Source: Mercurialis annua (taxonomy: Eukaryota; Streptophyta; Magnoliopsida; Malpighiales; Euphorbiaceae). From it: a stretch of 64,000 nt of DNA. The notes beneath the pieces were generated by a model, which was not told where the DNA came from, made no database searches, and saw only the letters and a list, made by a program, of their open reading frames with translations. The number at the start of each line of letters is the position of its first letter. Position 1 is the first letter of the stretch. The stretch covers positions 33,797,665 to 33,861,664 of the forward strand of contig NC_065570.1 of NCBI RefSeq assembly GCF_937616625.2, in the 5' to 3' direction. Below, one piece after another: positions 13,401 through 27,978 of this stretch. The translations under genes were made by a program, and so were the position numbers.

Positions 13401-14612
13401 GTTACGAAACAAATCCAAGCGTTTCACCTTTTTAGCAATTTAAGCTAAACGTTACGAAACAAATCCAAATGTTTCACCTTTTTAGCGATGTAAGCTAAAC
13501 GTTTACAAACGTTACGAAACAAAACCAAACGTTTAAAACGTTTCGAAATAAATTCAAACGTTTCACATTTTTAGAGATTTAAGCCAAACGTTTACAAACG
13601 TTATAAAAGAAAACCAGGGGTTTCACCTTTTTAGCAATTTAAGCAAAACGTTTGCAAACATTACCAAACAAATCCAAGTGTTTCACATTTTTAGCAATTT
13701 AAGCCAAACGTTTACAAACCTGACGAAACAAATCCAAGCGATTCACCTTTCTAGCATTTTAATCCAAACATTTACAAACATTACGAACCAAATCCAAACG
13801 TTTCACCTTTTTATTGATTTAAGTCAAACGTTTACAAACGTTACGAAAGAAATCCAAACGTTTCATCTTTTTAGCGATTTAAGCAAAACATTTACAAAGG
13901 TTATGAAATAAATCCAAATGTTTTACCTTTTTAGAGATTTAAGCCAAACATTTACAAATGTTTCGAAACAAATTCAAGTGTTTCACCTTTTTAGCAATTT
14001 AAGCAAAACGTTTACAAACATTACGAAACAAATCCAAGCGTTTCACCTTTTTTGCAATTTAAGCCAAACATTTACAAACGTTACGAAACATATCAAACGT
14101 TTCACCTTTTTAGCGATTTAAGGTAAACATTTACAAACTTTACAAAATAAATCCAAACGTTTCACCTTTTTAGCGATTTAAGCCAAACATTTACAAACGC
14201 TAGTAAACAAATTCAAACTTTTCACCTTTTTAGCAATTCAAGCCAAACGTTTACAAACTTTACATAACAAAACATGACGTTTCACCTTTTTTGTGATTTA
14301 TGCCAAACGTTTACAAACATTACGAAACAAAACCAAACGTTAAAACTTTCTGAAACAAATTCAAAGGTTCAACATTTTTAGCGATTTATGCCAAATGTTT
14401 ACAAACGTTACGAAACAAAACTGAGTGTTTCCCCTTTTTAGAAATTTAAGCCAAACATTTACAAACATTACCAAACAAATCCAAGCATTTCACCTTTTTA
14501 ACGATATAAGCAAAACGTTTACAAACGTTACGAAACAAATCCAAACGTTTCACCTTTATCACAATTTAAGTGAAACGTTTACAAACGTTACGAAACAAAT
14601 CCAAATGTTTCG
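10458..14612 (+). repeat. Satellite S1 array, right block
   Basis: The array continues with the same 60-bp monomer, orientation and variant types for about 69 copies. Degenerate monomers with GTTTAAAACGT truncations occur near 10760, 11770, 12270, 13100 and 13530. The array stops within a monomer after CCAAATGTTTCG, and S2 starts without any spacer. Stop-free frames of 67-84 codons are periodicity effects. No gene seen. Confidence 0.97.
12255..14612 (+). repeat. S1 higher-order repeat, copy 3, truncated at S2 border
   Basis: The third occurrence of the variant order has its marker at 12255, the ATTACC unit at 13660, the TTATTGA unit near 13811 and the ACATGACGTTTCACC unit near 14272. The offsets to copy 2 are about 2770-2780 bp over the well-matched part. 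It ends abruptly where satellite S2 begins. Confidence 0.7.
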
Positions 14613-17600
14613 TACACTAATCGATTGTCACTTTTCACGCATTCTTTGCGTAATTTAACCTAACCATGGTTAGTTAATCGGAACGACGCGTTAGAGAGAC
14701 TTCAGACTCGACATACTATCCTAGCATTACTTTTCACGCGTACTTTACGTAATATAACCTAACCATGCGTAGGAATTCGGAACGACGCGTTAGAGAGACT
14801 TGTGACGCGACATAAGCATGGTAATCGAAATGACGCCCTATTAATCTAGCGTCACTTTTCACGCACATTTTGCGTAATATAACCTCACCATGCTTAGATA
14901 ATTGGAACGACGAGTTAAAGAAACTTGAGATGCGACATACTAATCTAGCGTCAGTTTTCACGCACACTTTGCGTAATATAACCAAACCATGCCTAGGTAA
15001 TCGGAACGACGCGTTAAATAGACTTGAGACGCAACATACTAATCTATTGTCACTTTTCACGCACACTTTGCGTAATATAACCTAACCATGCTTAGGTAAT
15101 CGGAACGATGCAATTAGAGACTTGAGCCACGACATACTAATATATTATTACTTTTCACGCACACTTTGCGTAGCATAACCTAACCATGCTTTGGTAACCG
15201 GAACGACGCGTTAGAGAGACTTGTGAAGCGAGATAAGCATGGTAATCGAAAAGATGCGTTAAAGAGACTTAAGACGCGACATACTAATCTAGCGTCACTT
15301 TTCACTCAAACTTTGCATAACCTAACCTAACCTAACCATACTTAGGTAATCGGAACAACTCGTAAAAGAGCCTTGAGACACGACATACTAATCTAGCGTC
15401 ACTTTTCCCACACACTTTGCGTAATATAACATATAAATAGACTTGCGATGCGACATTCTAATCAATTGTAATTTTTCACTCACACTCTGCGTAATATAAG
15501 CTAACCATGCTTAGGCAATTGAAACGATGCGTTAAAAACACTTAAGACGCGACATATTAATCTAGCGTCAGTTTTCACGCACACTTTGCGTAATATAACC
15601 TAACCATGCCTAGGTAATCGGAACAACGAGTTAAAGAGACTTGTGACGCAACATACTAATCTATTGTTACTTTTCACGCACACTTTGCATACTATAACAT
15701 AACCATGCTTTGCTAATCGAACGACGCGTTAGAGACTTGTGACGCGACATAAGCATTATAATCGAAGCGATGCGTTAAAGAGACTTGAGACGCGACATAC
15801 TTATCTAGCGTCACTTTTCACGCTAACTTTGCGTAATATAACCTAACCATGCTTAGGTACTCGGAAAAAATCGTTAATGAGAATTGAGACGCGACAAACT
15901 AATCTAGCGTCTCTATTCAAGAACACTTTGCGTAATATAACCTTACCATGCTTAGGTAATTGGAACGATGTGATAAAGAGACTTGAGACGCGACAAACTA
16001 ATCTAGCGTCACTTTTCACGCACACTCCGCGTAATATAGCCCAACCATGGTTAGGTAATCGGAACGACGCGTTAGAGACACTTATGACGCGACATAACAA
16101 TGGTAATCGAAACGAAGCGTTAAAGAGACTTGATACAAGCAACACTAATCTTGCATCACTTTTCACGCACAATGTGAATAATATAACCTAACGATGCATA
16201 GGAAATGAGAACGACACATTAAACAGACTTGAGATGCGACATACTAATCTAGCGTCACTTTTCACGCACAGTGTGCATAATATAACCTAACCATGCTTAG
16301 GTAATCAGAACGACACATTAAACAGACTTGAGATGCGACATACTAATCAAGCGTCACTTTTCACGCACGCTTTGCGTAATATAACCTAACGATGCATAGG
16401 AAATCTGAACACCACGTTAAAGAGACTTAAGACGCGACATACTAATCTATTGTCATTTCTCACGCACACTTTGCGCAATATAACCTAACCATGCTTATGT
16501 AATTGGAAGACGCGTTAAATAGACTTGAGACACGATATACTAATCTATTGTCATTTTTCACGCACACCTTGCGTAATATAACCTAACTATGCTCAGGTAA
16601 CCAGAACGACGCATTAGAAAATTTCTGACGCGACATAAGCATGGTAATCGATACGACGCGTTAAAGAGACTTGAGACGCGCCATACTAATCTAGCGTCAC
16701 TTTTTACGCACACTTTGCGTAGTATAACCTAGCCATTAGGGTGATAGGAACAACGCGTTAAAGAGACTTGAGACGCGACATACTAATTTAGCATCACTTT
16801 TCACGCACACTTTGCCTAATATAACCTAACCATGCTTAGGTAATCGGGACGGCGCGTTAAACAGACTTGAGACGCGACATACTAATCTAGCTTCACTTTT
16901 CACGCACGCTTTGTGTAATATAACCTAATCATGCTTAGGTAATTGGAACGACGCGTTAAATAGACTTGAGACGCGATACAGTAATCTATTGTCATTTTTC
17001 ACGCACACTTTGCGTAATATAACCTAACCATGCTTAGGTAATTAGAACGACGCGTTAGAGAGACTTCTGACGAGACATATGCATGGTAATTGATACGACC
17101 CGTTCTTGAGACGCGCCATATTAATCTAGCGTCACTTTTTACGCACACTTTGTGTAATATAACCTAACCATGCTTAGGTAACCGGAACGAAGCGTAATAG
17201 AGACGTGAGACGCTGCATACTAATCTAACGTCACTTTTCACGCACACTTTTCATAATATAACCTAACCATACTTAGGTAATCAAAACGACACGTTAGAGA
17301 GACTTGTGACGAAACATACTAATCTAGGGTCACTTTTTACGCACACTTTGCGTAGTATAATCTAACCATTCTTAGGTAATCGGAACAACACGTTAAAGAG
17401 ACTTGAGATGCGACATACTAATCTAGCGTTACTTTTCACGCACACTTTGCCTAATATAACCTAACCATTCTTAGGTAATCGGAACTACGCGTTAAACAGA
17501 CTTGAGACGCGACATACTAATCCAGCGTCACTTTTCACGCACGCTTTGCGTTATATAATCTTACCATGCTTAGATAATCGGAACGACGCATTAAAGAGCC

Positions 17601-20600
17601 TTGAGACGCGACATACTAATCTAGCGTCACTTTTCACACACACCTTGCGTAATATAACCTAACCATGCATAGCTATTCAGAACGATGGGTTAAAGAGACT
17701 TGAGACTTGTCATACTAACCTAGCGGCACTTTTCACGCACTATTAGCGTAATATAACCTAACCATGCTTAGGTAATCAGAATGACGCGTTAAAAAGAACG
17801 CGACATACTTATCTAGCATCATTTTTCATGCACACTTTGCAAAAAATAAACTTACCATGCTTTGGTAATCAGAACGACGCGTTAAATAGACTTGAGATGC
17901 AACATACTAATCTAGCGTCACTTTTCACGCACGCTTTGCGTAATATAACCTAACCATGCTTAGGTAATCGGAACAACGTGTCAAAGAGAATTGAGACGCG
18001 ACGTACTAATCCAGCGTCACTTTTCACGCACCCTTTGCGTAATATAATCTTACCATGCTTAGGTAATCGGAACAACGCGTTAAAGAAAATTGAGACGCGA
18101 CAAACTAATCTTGCATCACTTTTCAAGCACCCTTTGCGTAATAAAACATAACAATGCTTAGGTAATCAAAACGACGCGATTAAGAGACTTGTGACGCGAC
18201 ATAAGCATGGTAATCAAAACGACGCGTGAAAGAGACCGGAGACATGGCATACTAATCTAGCGTCACTTTTCACGCACACTTTGCGTAATGTAACCTAACC
18301 ATGCTTTGGTAATCGGAATGACGCGTTAAAGAGACTTGAGACGCGACATACTAATCTACCATCATTTTTCACGCACAATTTGCGTAAAATAACCTAACCA
18401 TGCTTAGATAATTGTAACAACGCGTTAAAGAGACTTGAGACGTGACATACTAATCTATTGTCACTTTTCACGCACACTTTGTGTAATATAACCTATCCAT
18501 GCTTAGGTAATCGGAACGACGTGTTAGATAGACTTGTAGTGTAACATAAGCATGGTAATCAAAATTACGCGTTAAAGAGGCTTGAGATGCGACATACCAA
18601 TCTAGCGTCACTTTTTACGCATAGTTTGTGTAATATAACCTAACCATGCTTAGGTAATCGTAACAACGCGTTAAAGAGACTTGTGACGCGACATACTAAT
18701 CTAGCGTCACCTTCACTTTGCGTAATATCACTTAGCCATGCTTAAGTAATCGCAACAACGCTTTAAAGAGACTTGTAACACGACATAATAATCTAGCAAC
18801 ACTTTTAACGCGCACTTGGTGTAATATAACATATCCATGCTTACGAAATTGGAACGACACGTTGAAGAGACTTGAGGCGCGACATACTAATCTAGCATCA
18901 TTTTTCACGCACACTCTGCGTAATATAACCTAACCATGCTTCGGTAATCGCAACGATGCGTTAGAGAGACTTATGACGCGACATAAGCATGATAATCGAA
19001 ACGACGCCTTAAAGAGACTTGAGACGCGACATACTAATCTATTGTCGCTTTTCACACACACTCTGCGTAATATAACCTAAGCATGCTTATGTCATCGGAA
19101 AGACGCATTAAAGAGCGTTGAGACGCGACATACTAATCTAGCGTTACTTTTCACGCACACTTTGTGTAATATAACCTAACCATGCTTAGGTAATCGGAAC
19201 GGGGCGTTAAAGAGACTTGAGAAGCGACATACTAATATTAGCGTCACTTTTCAGGCACACTTTGCGTAATATAACCTAACCATGCTTAGGTAATCGGAAC
19301 ACACGTCTAAGAGACTTGAGATGCGACATACTAATCTATTGTACTTTTCTCGCACACTATGCGTAATATAACCTAACCATGCTTAGGTAATCAGAACGAC
19401 GCATTAAAAAGACATGAGACGCGCCATATTAATCTAACGTCACTTTTCACGCACACTTTGCGTAATACAGCCTAACCATGCTTAGGTAATCGGAGCGACG
19501 CATTAAAGAGACTTGAGAGACGACATATTAATCTAGCGTCACTTTTCACGCACACTTTGCGTAACATTACCTAACCATGCTTAGGTAATCGGTACAACAC
19601 ATTAAAGTGAATTGAGACGCGACATACTAATCTAGCGTCACTTTCCACGCACACTTTGCGTAATATAACCTAACTATGCTTAGATAATTGGAACGATGCG
19701 TGTGACGCGACATACTAATTTATTGTTAGTTTTCACGCACTGTTTGCCTAAGATAACCTAACCATGCTTAGGTAATCAGAACAACGCGTTAAAGAGAATT
19801 GAGACGCGACGTACTTATTTATCGTAGCTTTTCATGCACACTTTGCGTAATATAACCTAACCATACTTAGGTAATCGGAACGACGCGTTAAATAGGCTTG
19901 GGACGCGACATACTAATGTATTGTTACTTTTCACGCACACTTTCCGTAAAGTAACCTAACCATCCTTAAGTAATCGGTACAACGCGTTAAAGAGAATTGA
20001 GACACGGCATACTAATCTACCGTCACTGTCCACGCATACTTTGCGTATTATAACCTAAACATGATTAGGTAATCAGAACGACGCGTAAAATAGACGTTTG
20101 ACGCGACATATTAATTTATTGTTACTTTTCACGCATAGTTTGCGTAATATAACCTAACCATGCTTACGTAATAGAAACGACGCGTTGAAGACACTTGAGA
20201 CGCGACATACTAATCCATCGTCATTTTCACGCACACGTTGCATAATATAACCAAACCATGCTTATGTAATCGGGAGGACGCATTAAAGATCCTTGAGATG
20301 CGACATACTAATATAGCATCACTTTTCAAGCACACCTTGCGTATTATAACCTAACCATGCTTAGATAATCCGAACGACACTTCAGAGTGACTTGAGATGC
20401 GATATACTAATCAAACGTCACTTTTCACACACACTTTGCATAACATAACATAACCATGCTTAGGTAATCGAAACGACATGTTAAAGAGACTTGAGACGCG
20501 TAGCGTCACTTTTTACGCACACTTTGCATAACTAACTATGCTTAGGAAATCGAAACGACGTGTTAGAGAGACTTGAGATACGATATATTAATCTAGCTTC

Positions 20601-23290
20601 ACTTTTCACGCACACTTTGTGTAATATAACTTAGCAAGGCTTAGGTAAACTTAACAAAGCATTAAAGAGAATTGTGACCCGAGTTAAGCATGGTAATAGA
20701 AACAACGCGTTAAAGAGACTTGAGATGCGACATACTAATCTAGCGTCACTTTTCACGCACACTATGCGTAATATAACCTAACCATGCTTACGTACTTGAA
20801 ACGACGCGTTGAAGAGTCTTGGGACGCGAGATAAGCATGGTAATCGAAACGACACGTTAAAGAGACTATAGACGCGACATACTAATCTAATATCACTTTT
20901 CACGCACACTTTGTAAAAAATAACCTAACCATGCTTAGGTAATCGGAACGACGCGTTAAAGAGACCTGAGATGCGGCAAATTAATCTAGCGTCACTTTTC
21001 ACGCACAATTTGCGTGATATAACCAAACCATGCTTAGGTAATCGGAACGACGCGTTAAATAGAATTGAGATGCATCTATTTTAATTTTTCACGCACACAT
21101 TGCGTAGTAATAACCTAACCATGCTTAGGTATTCAAAACGATGCGTTAGAGAGAATTGTGACGCGACATAAACATGGTTATCAGAACTATCCGTTAAAGT
21201 GACTTGAGACGCGACATACTAATCTAGCGTCACATTTCACGCACACTTTGTGTAATATATTCTAACCATGATTAGGTTATCGCAAGGCCGCGTATAATCA
21301 ACTTGAGACGAGGCATACTAATTTATTGTTACTTTTCACGCACACTTTGCGTAATATAACCTAACCATGCTTAGATAATCGGAACAACGCGTTAGAGAGA
21401 CTTGTGACGCGACATAAGCATGGTAATTGAAACGACGCGTTAAAGAGACTTGAGACAAGACATACTGATCTAGCGTCACTATTCACGCACATGTTGCGTA
21501 TTATAACCTAACCATGCTTAGGTAATCGCAACGACGCGTTCAAGAGACTTGAGAAACGACATACTAATCTAGCGTCACTATTCACGCACACTTTGCGTAA
21601 TATAACCCAACCATGCTTAGTTAATCAATACGATGTGTTAAAGAGACTTGAGACACGGCATACTAATGTAGCATAACTTTTCACGCACACTTTGCGTAAT
21701 ATAATCTAACCATGCTTAGGTAATCAAAACAACGCGTTAAAGAGAATTGAGACACGACATATTAATCTAGCGTAACATTTCACGCACACTTTGTGTAATA
21801 TAACATAACCATGCTTAGGTAACCGGAACGACGCGTTAAATAGACTTCACACACGACATAATAATATTGTTAGTTTTCACGCACACTTTGCGTAAAGTAA
21901 CCTAACCATCCTTAGGTATTCGGCACAACACGTTAAAGAGAATTGAGATGCGACATACTAATCTAGCGTCACTTTCCACGCACACTTTACGTTATATAAC
22001 CTAACCATGCTTAGGTAATCGGAACGACGCGTTAAATAGACGTGAGACGGGACATACTAATTTATTGTTACTTTTCACGCACATTTTGCGTAATATATAA
22101 CCTAACCATTCTTAGGTAATCGGAATGACACGTTAGAGAGACTTGTGACGCGACATAAGCATGGTAATCGAAAAGACGCGCTAAAGAGACTTGAGATGCG
22201 ACATACTAATCTAGCGTCACTTACGCACACTTCGCGTAATATAACCTAACCATTCTTGGGTAATCTGAACAATGTGTTAAAGAGAGTGGAGACGCGACAT
22301 ACTAATCTAGCGTCACTTTTCACGCACTCTTTGCGTAATATAACATAACCATGCTTAGGTAATCGGAACGACGCGTTAAATAGACGTGCGACTCAACATA
22401 ATAATTAATTATTACTTTTGATACACACTTTGCGTAATATAACCTAACGATGCTTAGTAAATTGGAACGACGCGTTAGAGAGACTTGTGATGCGACACAA
22501 GCATGGTAATCGAAATTACGCATTAAAGAGACTTGAAATGCGACATACTAATCTAGCGTCACTTTTCACGCACACTTTGCGTAATATAACCTAACCATGC
22601 TTAGGTAATCGGAACGATGCGTTAATTAGACTTGAGACGCGACATACAAATCAATTGTAATTTTTCACGCACACGTTGCGTAATATAACCTAACCATGCT
22701 TAGGTAATCGGAACGACGCGTTAGAGAGACTTGTGACGCGACATAGGAATGGTAATCGAAACGACGCATTATATAGACTTGAGACGCGTAATTCTTATCA
22801 AGCGTCGCTTTTCACGCACACATTGCGTAATATAACCTAACTATTCTTAGTTAATCGGAACAACGCGTTAAAGAGGATTGAGACGTGACATACTAATTAG
22901 GCGTCACTTTTCACGCATACTTTGCGTCATATGACCAAACCATAGTTAGGTAATTGTAACGACTCGTTAAATTGACTTGAGACACGACATACTAATTTAT
23001 TTTTATTTTTCACGCACATTTTGCATAATATAACCTGACCATGCTTAGGTTATCAGAACGACGCGTTAGAGAGACTTGTGACGCGACATAAGCATTGTAA
23101 TCGGAACGACGCGTTAAATAGACTTGAGATATGACATACTAATCTAGCGTCACTTTTCATGCACACTTTGCATAATATACCCAAACCATGCTTAGGTAAT
23201 CGGAACGACTCGTTAAACAGCCTTGAGACGCGACATACTAATCTAGCATCACTTTTCACTCACACCTTGAGTAATATATAACCTAACCAT

Positions 23291-26200
23291 GCTTAGGTGA
23301 TCCGAACGACGAGTTAAAGTGACCTGAGACGCGACATACTAATCTAGCGTCACTTTTCACGCATACCTTGCGCAATATAACCTAACCATGCTTAGGTATT
23401 CTGAACGACGCATTAAAGAGACTTGAGACGCGACGGACTAATCAAGCGTCACTTTTCCCGCACACTTTGCGTAATATAACCTAACCATTCTTAGGTAATC
23501 GAAACGACATGTTAAAGAGACTTGAGACACAACATACTAATCTAACTTCATTTTTCATGCACTCGTTGCATAATATAACCTAACCATGCTTAGATAATCG
23601 GAACGACTCATTAAAGATACTTTAGATGCTACATACTAATCTATTGTTACTTTTCACGCACACTTTAAGTAGTATAACTTAACCATGCTTAGGTAATCGT
23701 AACGACTAGTTAGAGAGACTTATGATGCAACAGAAGCATGGTAATAGAAACGACGCGTTAAAGAGATTTGAAACGCGACATACTAATCTAGAGTCACTTT
23801 TCACGCACACTTTGCGTAATATGACCTAACCATGCTTAGGTAATCGGAACAACGCTCAAATAGACTTGAGACGCGACATACTAATCTATTGTCATTATTC
23901 ACACACACGTTGCTTAATATAAACAAACCATTCTTTCATAATTGGAACAACGCGTTAGAGATACTTGTGACACGATATAGGCATGGTAATAAAAAACGAT
24001 GCGGTACAGAGACTTGAGACGCATAAAACTAATCTAGCGTCGCTTTTTTCGCACACTTTGCATAATATATCTTAACCATGCTTAGAAATCGGAACGACGA
24101 ATTAGAGTGACTTGAGACGCGGCATACTAATCTAGCGTCACTTTTCACGCACACTTTGCGTAATATAACCTAACCATACTTAGGAAATAGGATCGACGCA
24201 TTAGAGAGACTTGAAATGCGACATACTAATCTAGAGTCCCTTTTCATGAACACTTGCATAATATAACCTAACCATACTTAGGTAATCGAAATGACACGTT
24301 AAAGAGACTTGTGACGCAAGATAAGCATGGTAATCGAAACGACGAGTTAAAGAGACTTGAGACGCGACATACTAATGTAGCGTCACTTTTCACGCACACT
24401 TTGCGTAATATAACCTAACCATGCTTAGGTAATCGGAACGACTCGTTAAAGAGCCTTGAGACGCGACATACTAATCTAGCGTCACTTTTCATGCACACCT
24501 TGCGTAATATAACCTAACCATGCTTAGGTGATCCGAACGACGAGTAAATGTGACTTTAGACGCGACAATCTAGCATCACTTTTCAAGCACACCTTGCGTA
24601 ACCATGCTTAGGTAATCCGAACGATGAGTTAAAAAGACTTGAGACGTCACATACTAATCTAGCGTCGCTTTTCATGCACACTTTGTGTAATATAACCTAA
24701 CCATTCTTAGGTAATCGAAACAACATATTAAAGAGACTTGAGACGCGACATACTAATCTAGCGTCATTTTTCACGCACTCGTTGCATAATATAACCTAGC
24801 CATGCTTAGGTAATTTGAACGACTCGTTAAAGAGACTTTAGATGCGACATACTAATCTATTGTTACTTTTCACGCACAATTTGCGTAGTATAACTTAACC
24901 ATGCTTAGGTAATCATAACGACGCGTTAGAGAGACTTGTGACGCGACAGAAGCATGGTAATCGAAACGACGCGTTAAAGAGACTTGAAAAGCGACATACT
25001 AATCTAGCGTTACTTTTCACGCACAGTTTGCGTAATATAACCTAACCATTCTTAGGTAATCGGAACGACGCGTCAAATAGACTTGAGACACGACATACTA
25101 ATCTATTGTCATTTTTCATGCAAACGTTGCTTAATATAACCTGATCATTCCTAGGTAATCGGAACGACGCGTTTGAGATACTTGTGACGCGATATAGGCA
25201 TGGTAATCGAAAACGACGCGTTACAGAGACTTGAGACGCGTAATACTAATCTAGCGTCACTTGTTTTCCACACTTTGCGTACTATAACTTAACCATGCTT
25301 AGAAATCGGAACGACGAATTAGAGTGACTTGAGACGCGACGTACTAATCTAGCGTTACTTTTCACGCACACTTTGCGTAATATAACCCAACCATGCTTAG
25401 GAAATAGGAACGACGCATTAGAGAGACTTGAGACGCGACATACTAATGTAGCGTCACTTTTCATGCCTAACCATATAAGACTTGTGATGCGAGAGAAGCA
25501 TGGTAATCGAAATGACGCGTTAAAGAGACTTGAGACGCGACATACTAATGTATCCTCACTTTTCACGCACACTTTTTGTAATATAATCTAACCATGCTTA
25601 GTTAATCAGAACTACGAGAACGGAGAGGCGACATATCTAGCGTCACTTTTCACGCACACTTTGCGTAATATAACCAAACCATGGTTAGATAATTGCAACG
25701 ACACGTTAAATCGACTTGATACACGACATACTAATTTATTGTTACTTTTCACGCACACCCTGCGTAATATAACCTAACCATGCTTAGGTAATTGGAACGA
25801 CACGTTAGAGAGACTTGTGACGCGACATACTAATCTAGCGTCCCTTTTCACGCACACCTTGCGTAATATAACCTAACCAAGCTTAGGTAATCGGAACGAA
25901 GCGTTAAACAGACTTGAGATGTGACATACTAATCTAGCGTCATTTTTCACAAACACCTTGCGTAACATAACCTAACCATTCTTAGGTAATCCGAACGACG
26001 CGTTAAAGAGACTTGAAACGCGACATACTAATCTAGCGTCACTTTTCACGCACACTTTGTGTAATATAACCTAATCATTCTTAGGTAATCAAAACAACGT
26101 GTTAAAGAGACTTGAGATGCGTCATACTAATCTAGTGTCACTTTTCACGCACTCTTTGCATAATATAACCTAACTATGCTTAGGTAATCGGAACGACGCG

Positions 26201-26600
26201 TTAGAGAGACGTGTGACGCGACATAAGCATGGTAATCGAAACAAAGCGTTAAAGAGACTTAAAACGCGACATACTAATGCGTCACTTTTCACGCACACTT
26301 TGCGTAATATAACCTAGCCATGCATAGGTAATCGAAACGACGTGTTAAATAGACTTGATGCGCGATATACTAATCTATTGTCATTTTTCTCGCACACTTT
26401 GCGTAATATAACCTAACCATGCCTTAGGTAATCGGAACAACTTGTTAAATAGATTTGAGACGCGACATACTAATCTATTGCCATTTTTCACGCACACGTT
26501 GGGTAATAAAACCTAACCATGCTTAGGTAATCGAAACGACGCATTAGAGAGACTTGTGAAACGACATAGGCATAGTAATCGAATCGACGCGTTACAGAGA
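23291..26600 (+). repeat. Degenerate higher-order repeat in S2, about 1.2-1.4 kb
   Basis: Ordered rare variants recur. TAGGTGATCCGAACGACGAG is near 23297 and 24526. CAGAAGCATGG is at 23731 and 24947. TTGCTTAATATAA is near 23910 and 25129. A short-form monomer followed by TACAGAGACTTGA is near 24005, 25214 and 26593. Offsets of about 1216-1230 bp, then about 1370 bp, indicate two to three diverged copies of a block of about twelve monomers. Confidence 0.65.
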
Positions 26601-27978
26601 CTTGACGCATAATACTGAGACTTGACACGGGTCATACTAATCTAGCGTCACTTTTCACGCACACTTTGCATAATATAACCTAACCATGCTTAGGAAATTG
26701 GAACGACGCGTTAGTGAGACTTGAGGTAGGATATACTGATCTAGCCTCACTTTTCACGCACACTTTGCGTAATATAACCTAACCATGCTTAGGTAATCAC
26801 AATGACGAGATAAAGAAACTTGTGACGCGAGATAAGCATGGTAATCGAAATGACGCGTTAAATAGACTTGAGACGCGACATAAGCATGGTAATCGAAACA
26901 ACGCGTTAAAGAGACTTGAGATGCGACATACTAATCTAGCGTCACTTTTAACGCACTCTTTGCGCAATATAACCTAACCATGCTTAGGTAATCGGAACGA
27001 CGCATTAAAGAGCCTTGAGACGCAACATACTAATCTAGCATAACTTTTAACGCACAGCTTGCTTAATATAACCAAGCCATGCTTAGGTAATCAGAACGAC
27101 ACGTTAAAGAGACTTGAGATGCGACATACTAATGTAACGTAACTTTTAGCGCACACTTTGCGTAATATAACCTAACCATGCTTAGGTAATCGGAACGACG
27201 CGTTAGAGAGACTTGAGGTAGGATATACTGATTTAGCGTCACTTTTCACGCACACTTTCCGTAATATAACCTAATTATCTTAGGAAATCGGAAAGACGTG
27301 TTAGAGACACTTGACACGTGACATACTAATTTAGCGTTGCTTTTCACGCACACTTTGCGTAATATAACCTAACCATGCTTGGGAAATCGGAACGACCGTT
27401 AGAGAGACCTAAGATACGATATACTAATCTAGCATCACTTTTGACGCACACTCTGCGTAATATAACCTAACCATGCTTAGGTAATCATAACGACGCGTTA
27501 AAGAGACTTGTGACGCAAGATAAGAATGGTAATCGAAACGACGCGTTAAAGAGACTTAAGACGTGACATACGAATCTAGCGTCACTTTTCACGCACACTT
27601 TGTGTAAAATAACCTAACCATGCTTAAGTAATCGGAACGACGCGTTAAAGAGATCTGAGACGCGGCATACTATTCTAGCGTCACTTTTCACGCCCACTTT
27701 GCGTAATAATAACATAACCATGCTTAGGTAATCGAAACGGCGCGTTAGAGAGACTTGTGACGCGACATAAGCATGGTAATCGGAACGACGCGTTAATGTG
27801 ACTTGAGACACGACATACTAATCAAGCGTCACTTTTCACGCACACTTTGCCTAATATAACCTAGCCGTGCTTAGTTAGTCGGAACAACGCGTTAAATAGA
27901 ATTAAGACGCGATATACTAATCTAGCGTCACTTTTCAAGCAAACTTTGCGTACTATAACCTAACCATGGTTAGGTAAT

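Noticed and set aside
1..14612. CRISPR-like array of regularly spaced repeats
   Set aside because: The whole 60-bp period is repeat with no unique spacers; there are no cas genes, and the context is a plant nuclear genome.
14734..15066. 110-codon frame on the minus strand and similar frames throughout S2 (33-residue period)
   Set aside because: It is a product of the 99-bp period with a stop-free frame; overlapping frames exist on the other strand and indels break all of them.
15315..15338. Telomere-like run of CCTAAC (three copies)
   Set aside because: Plant telomeres are CCCTAAA. This is a short slippage of the AACCTAACC part of S2, at one place only.
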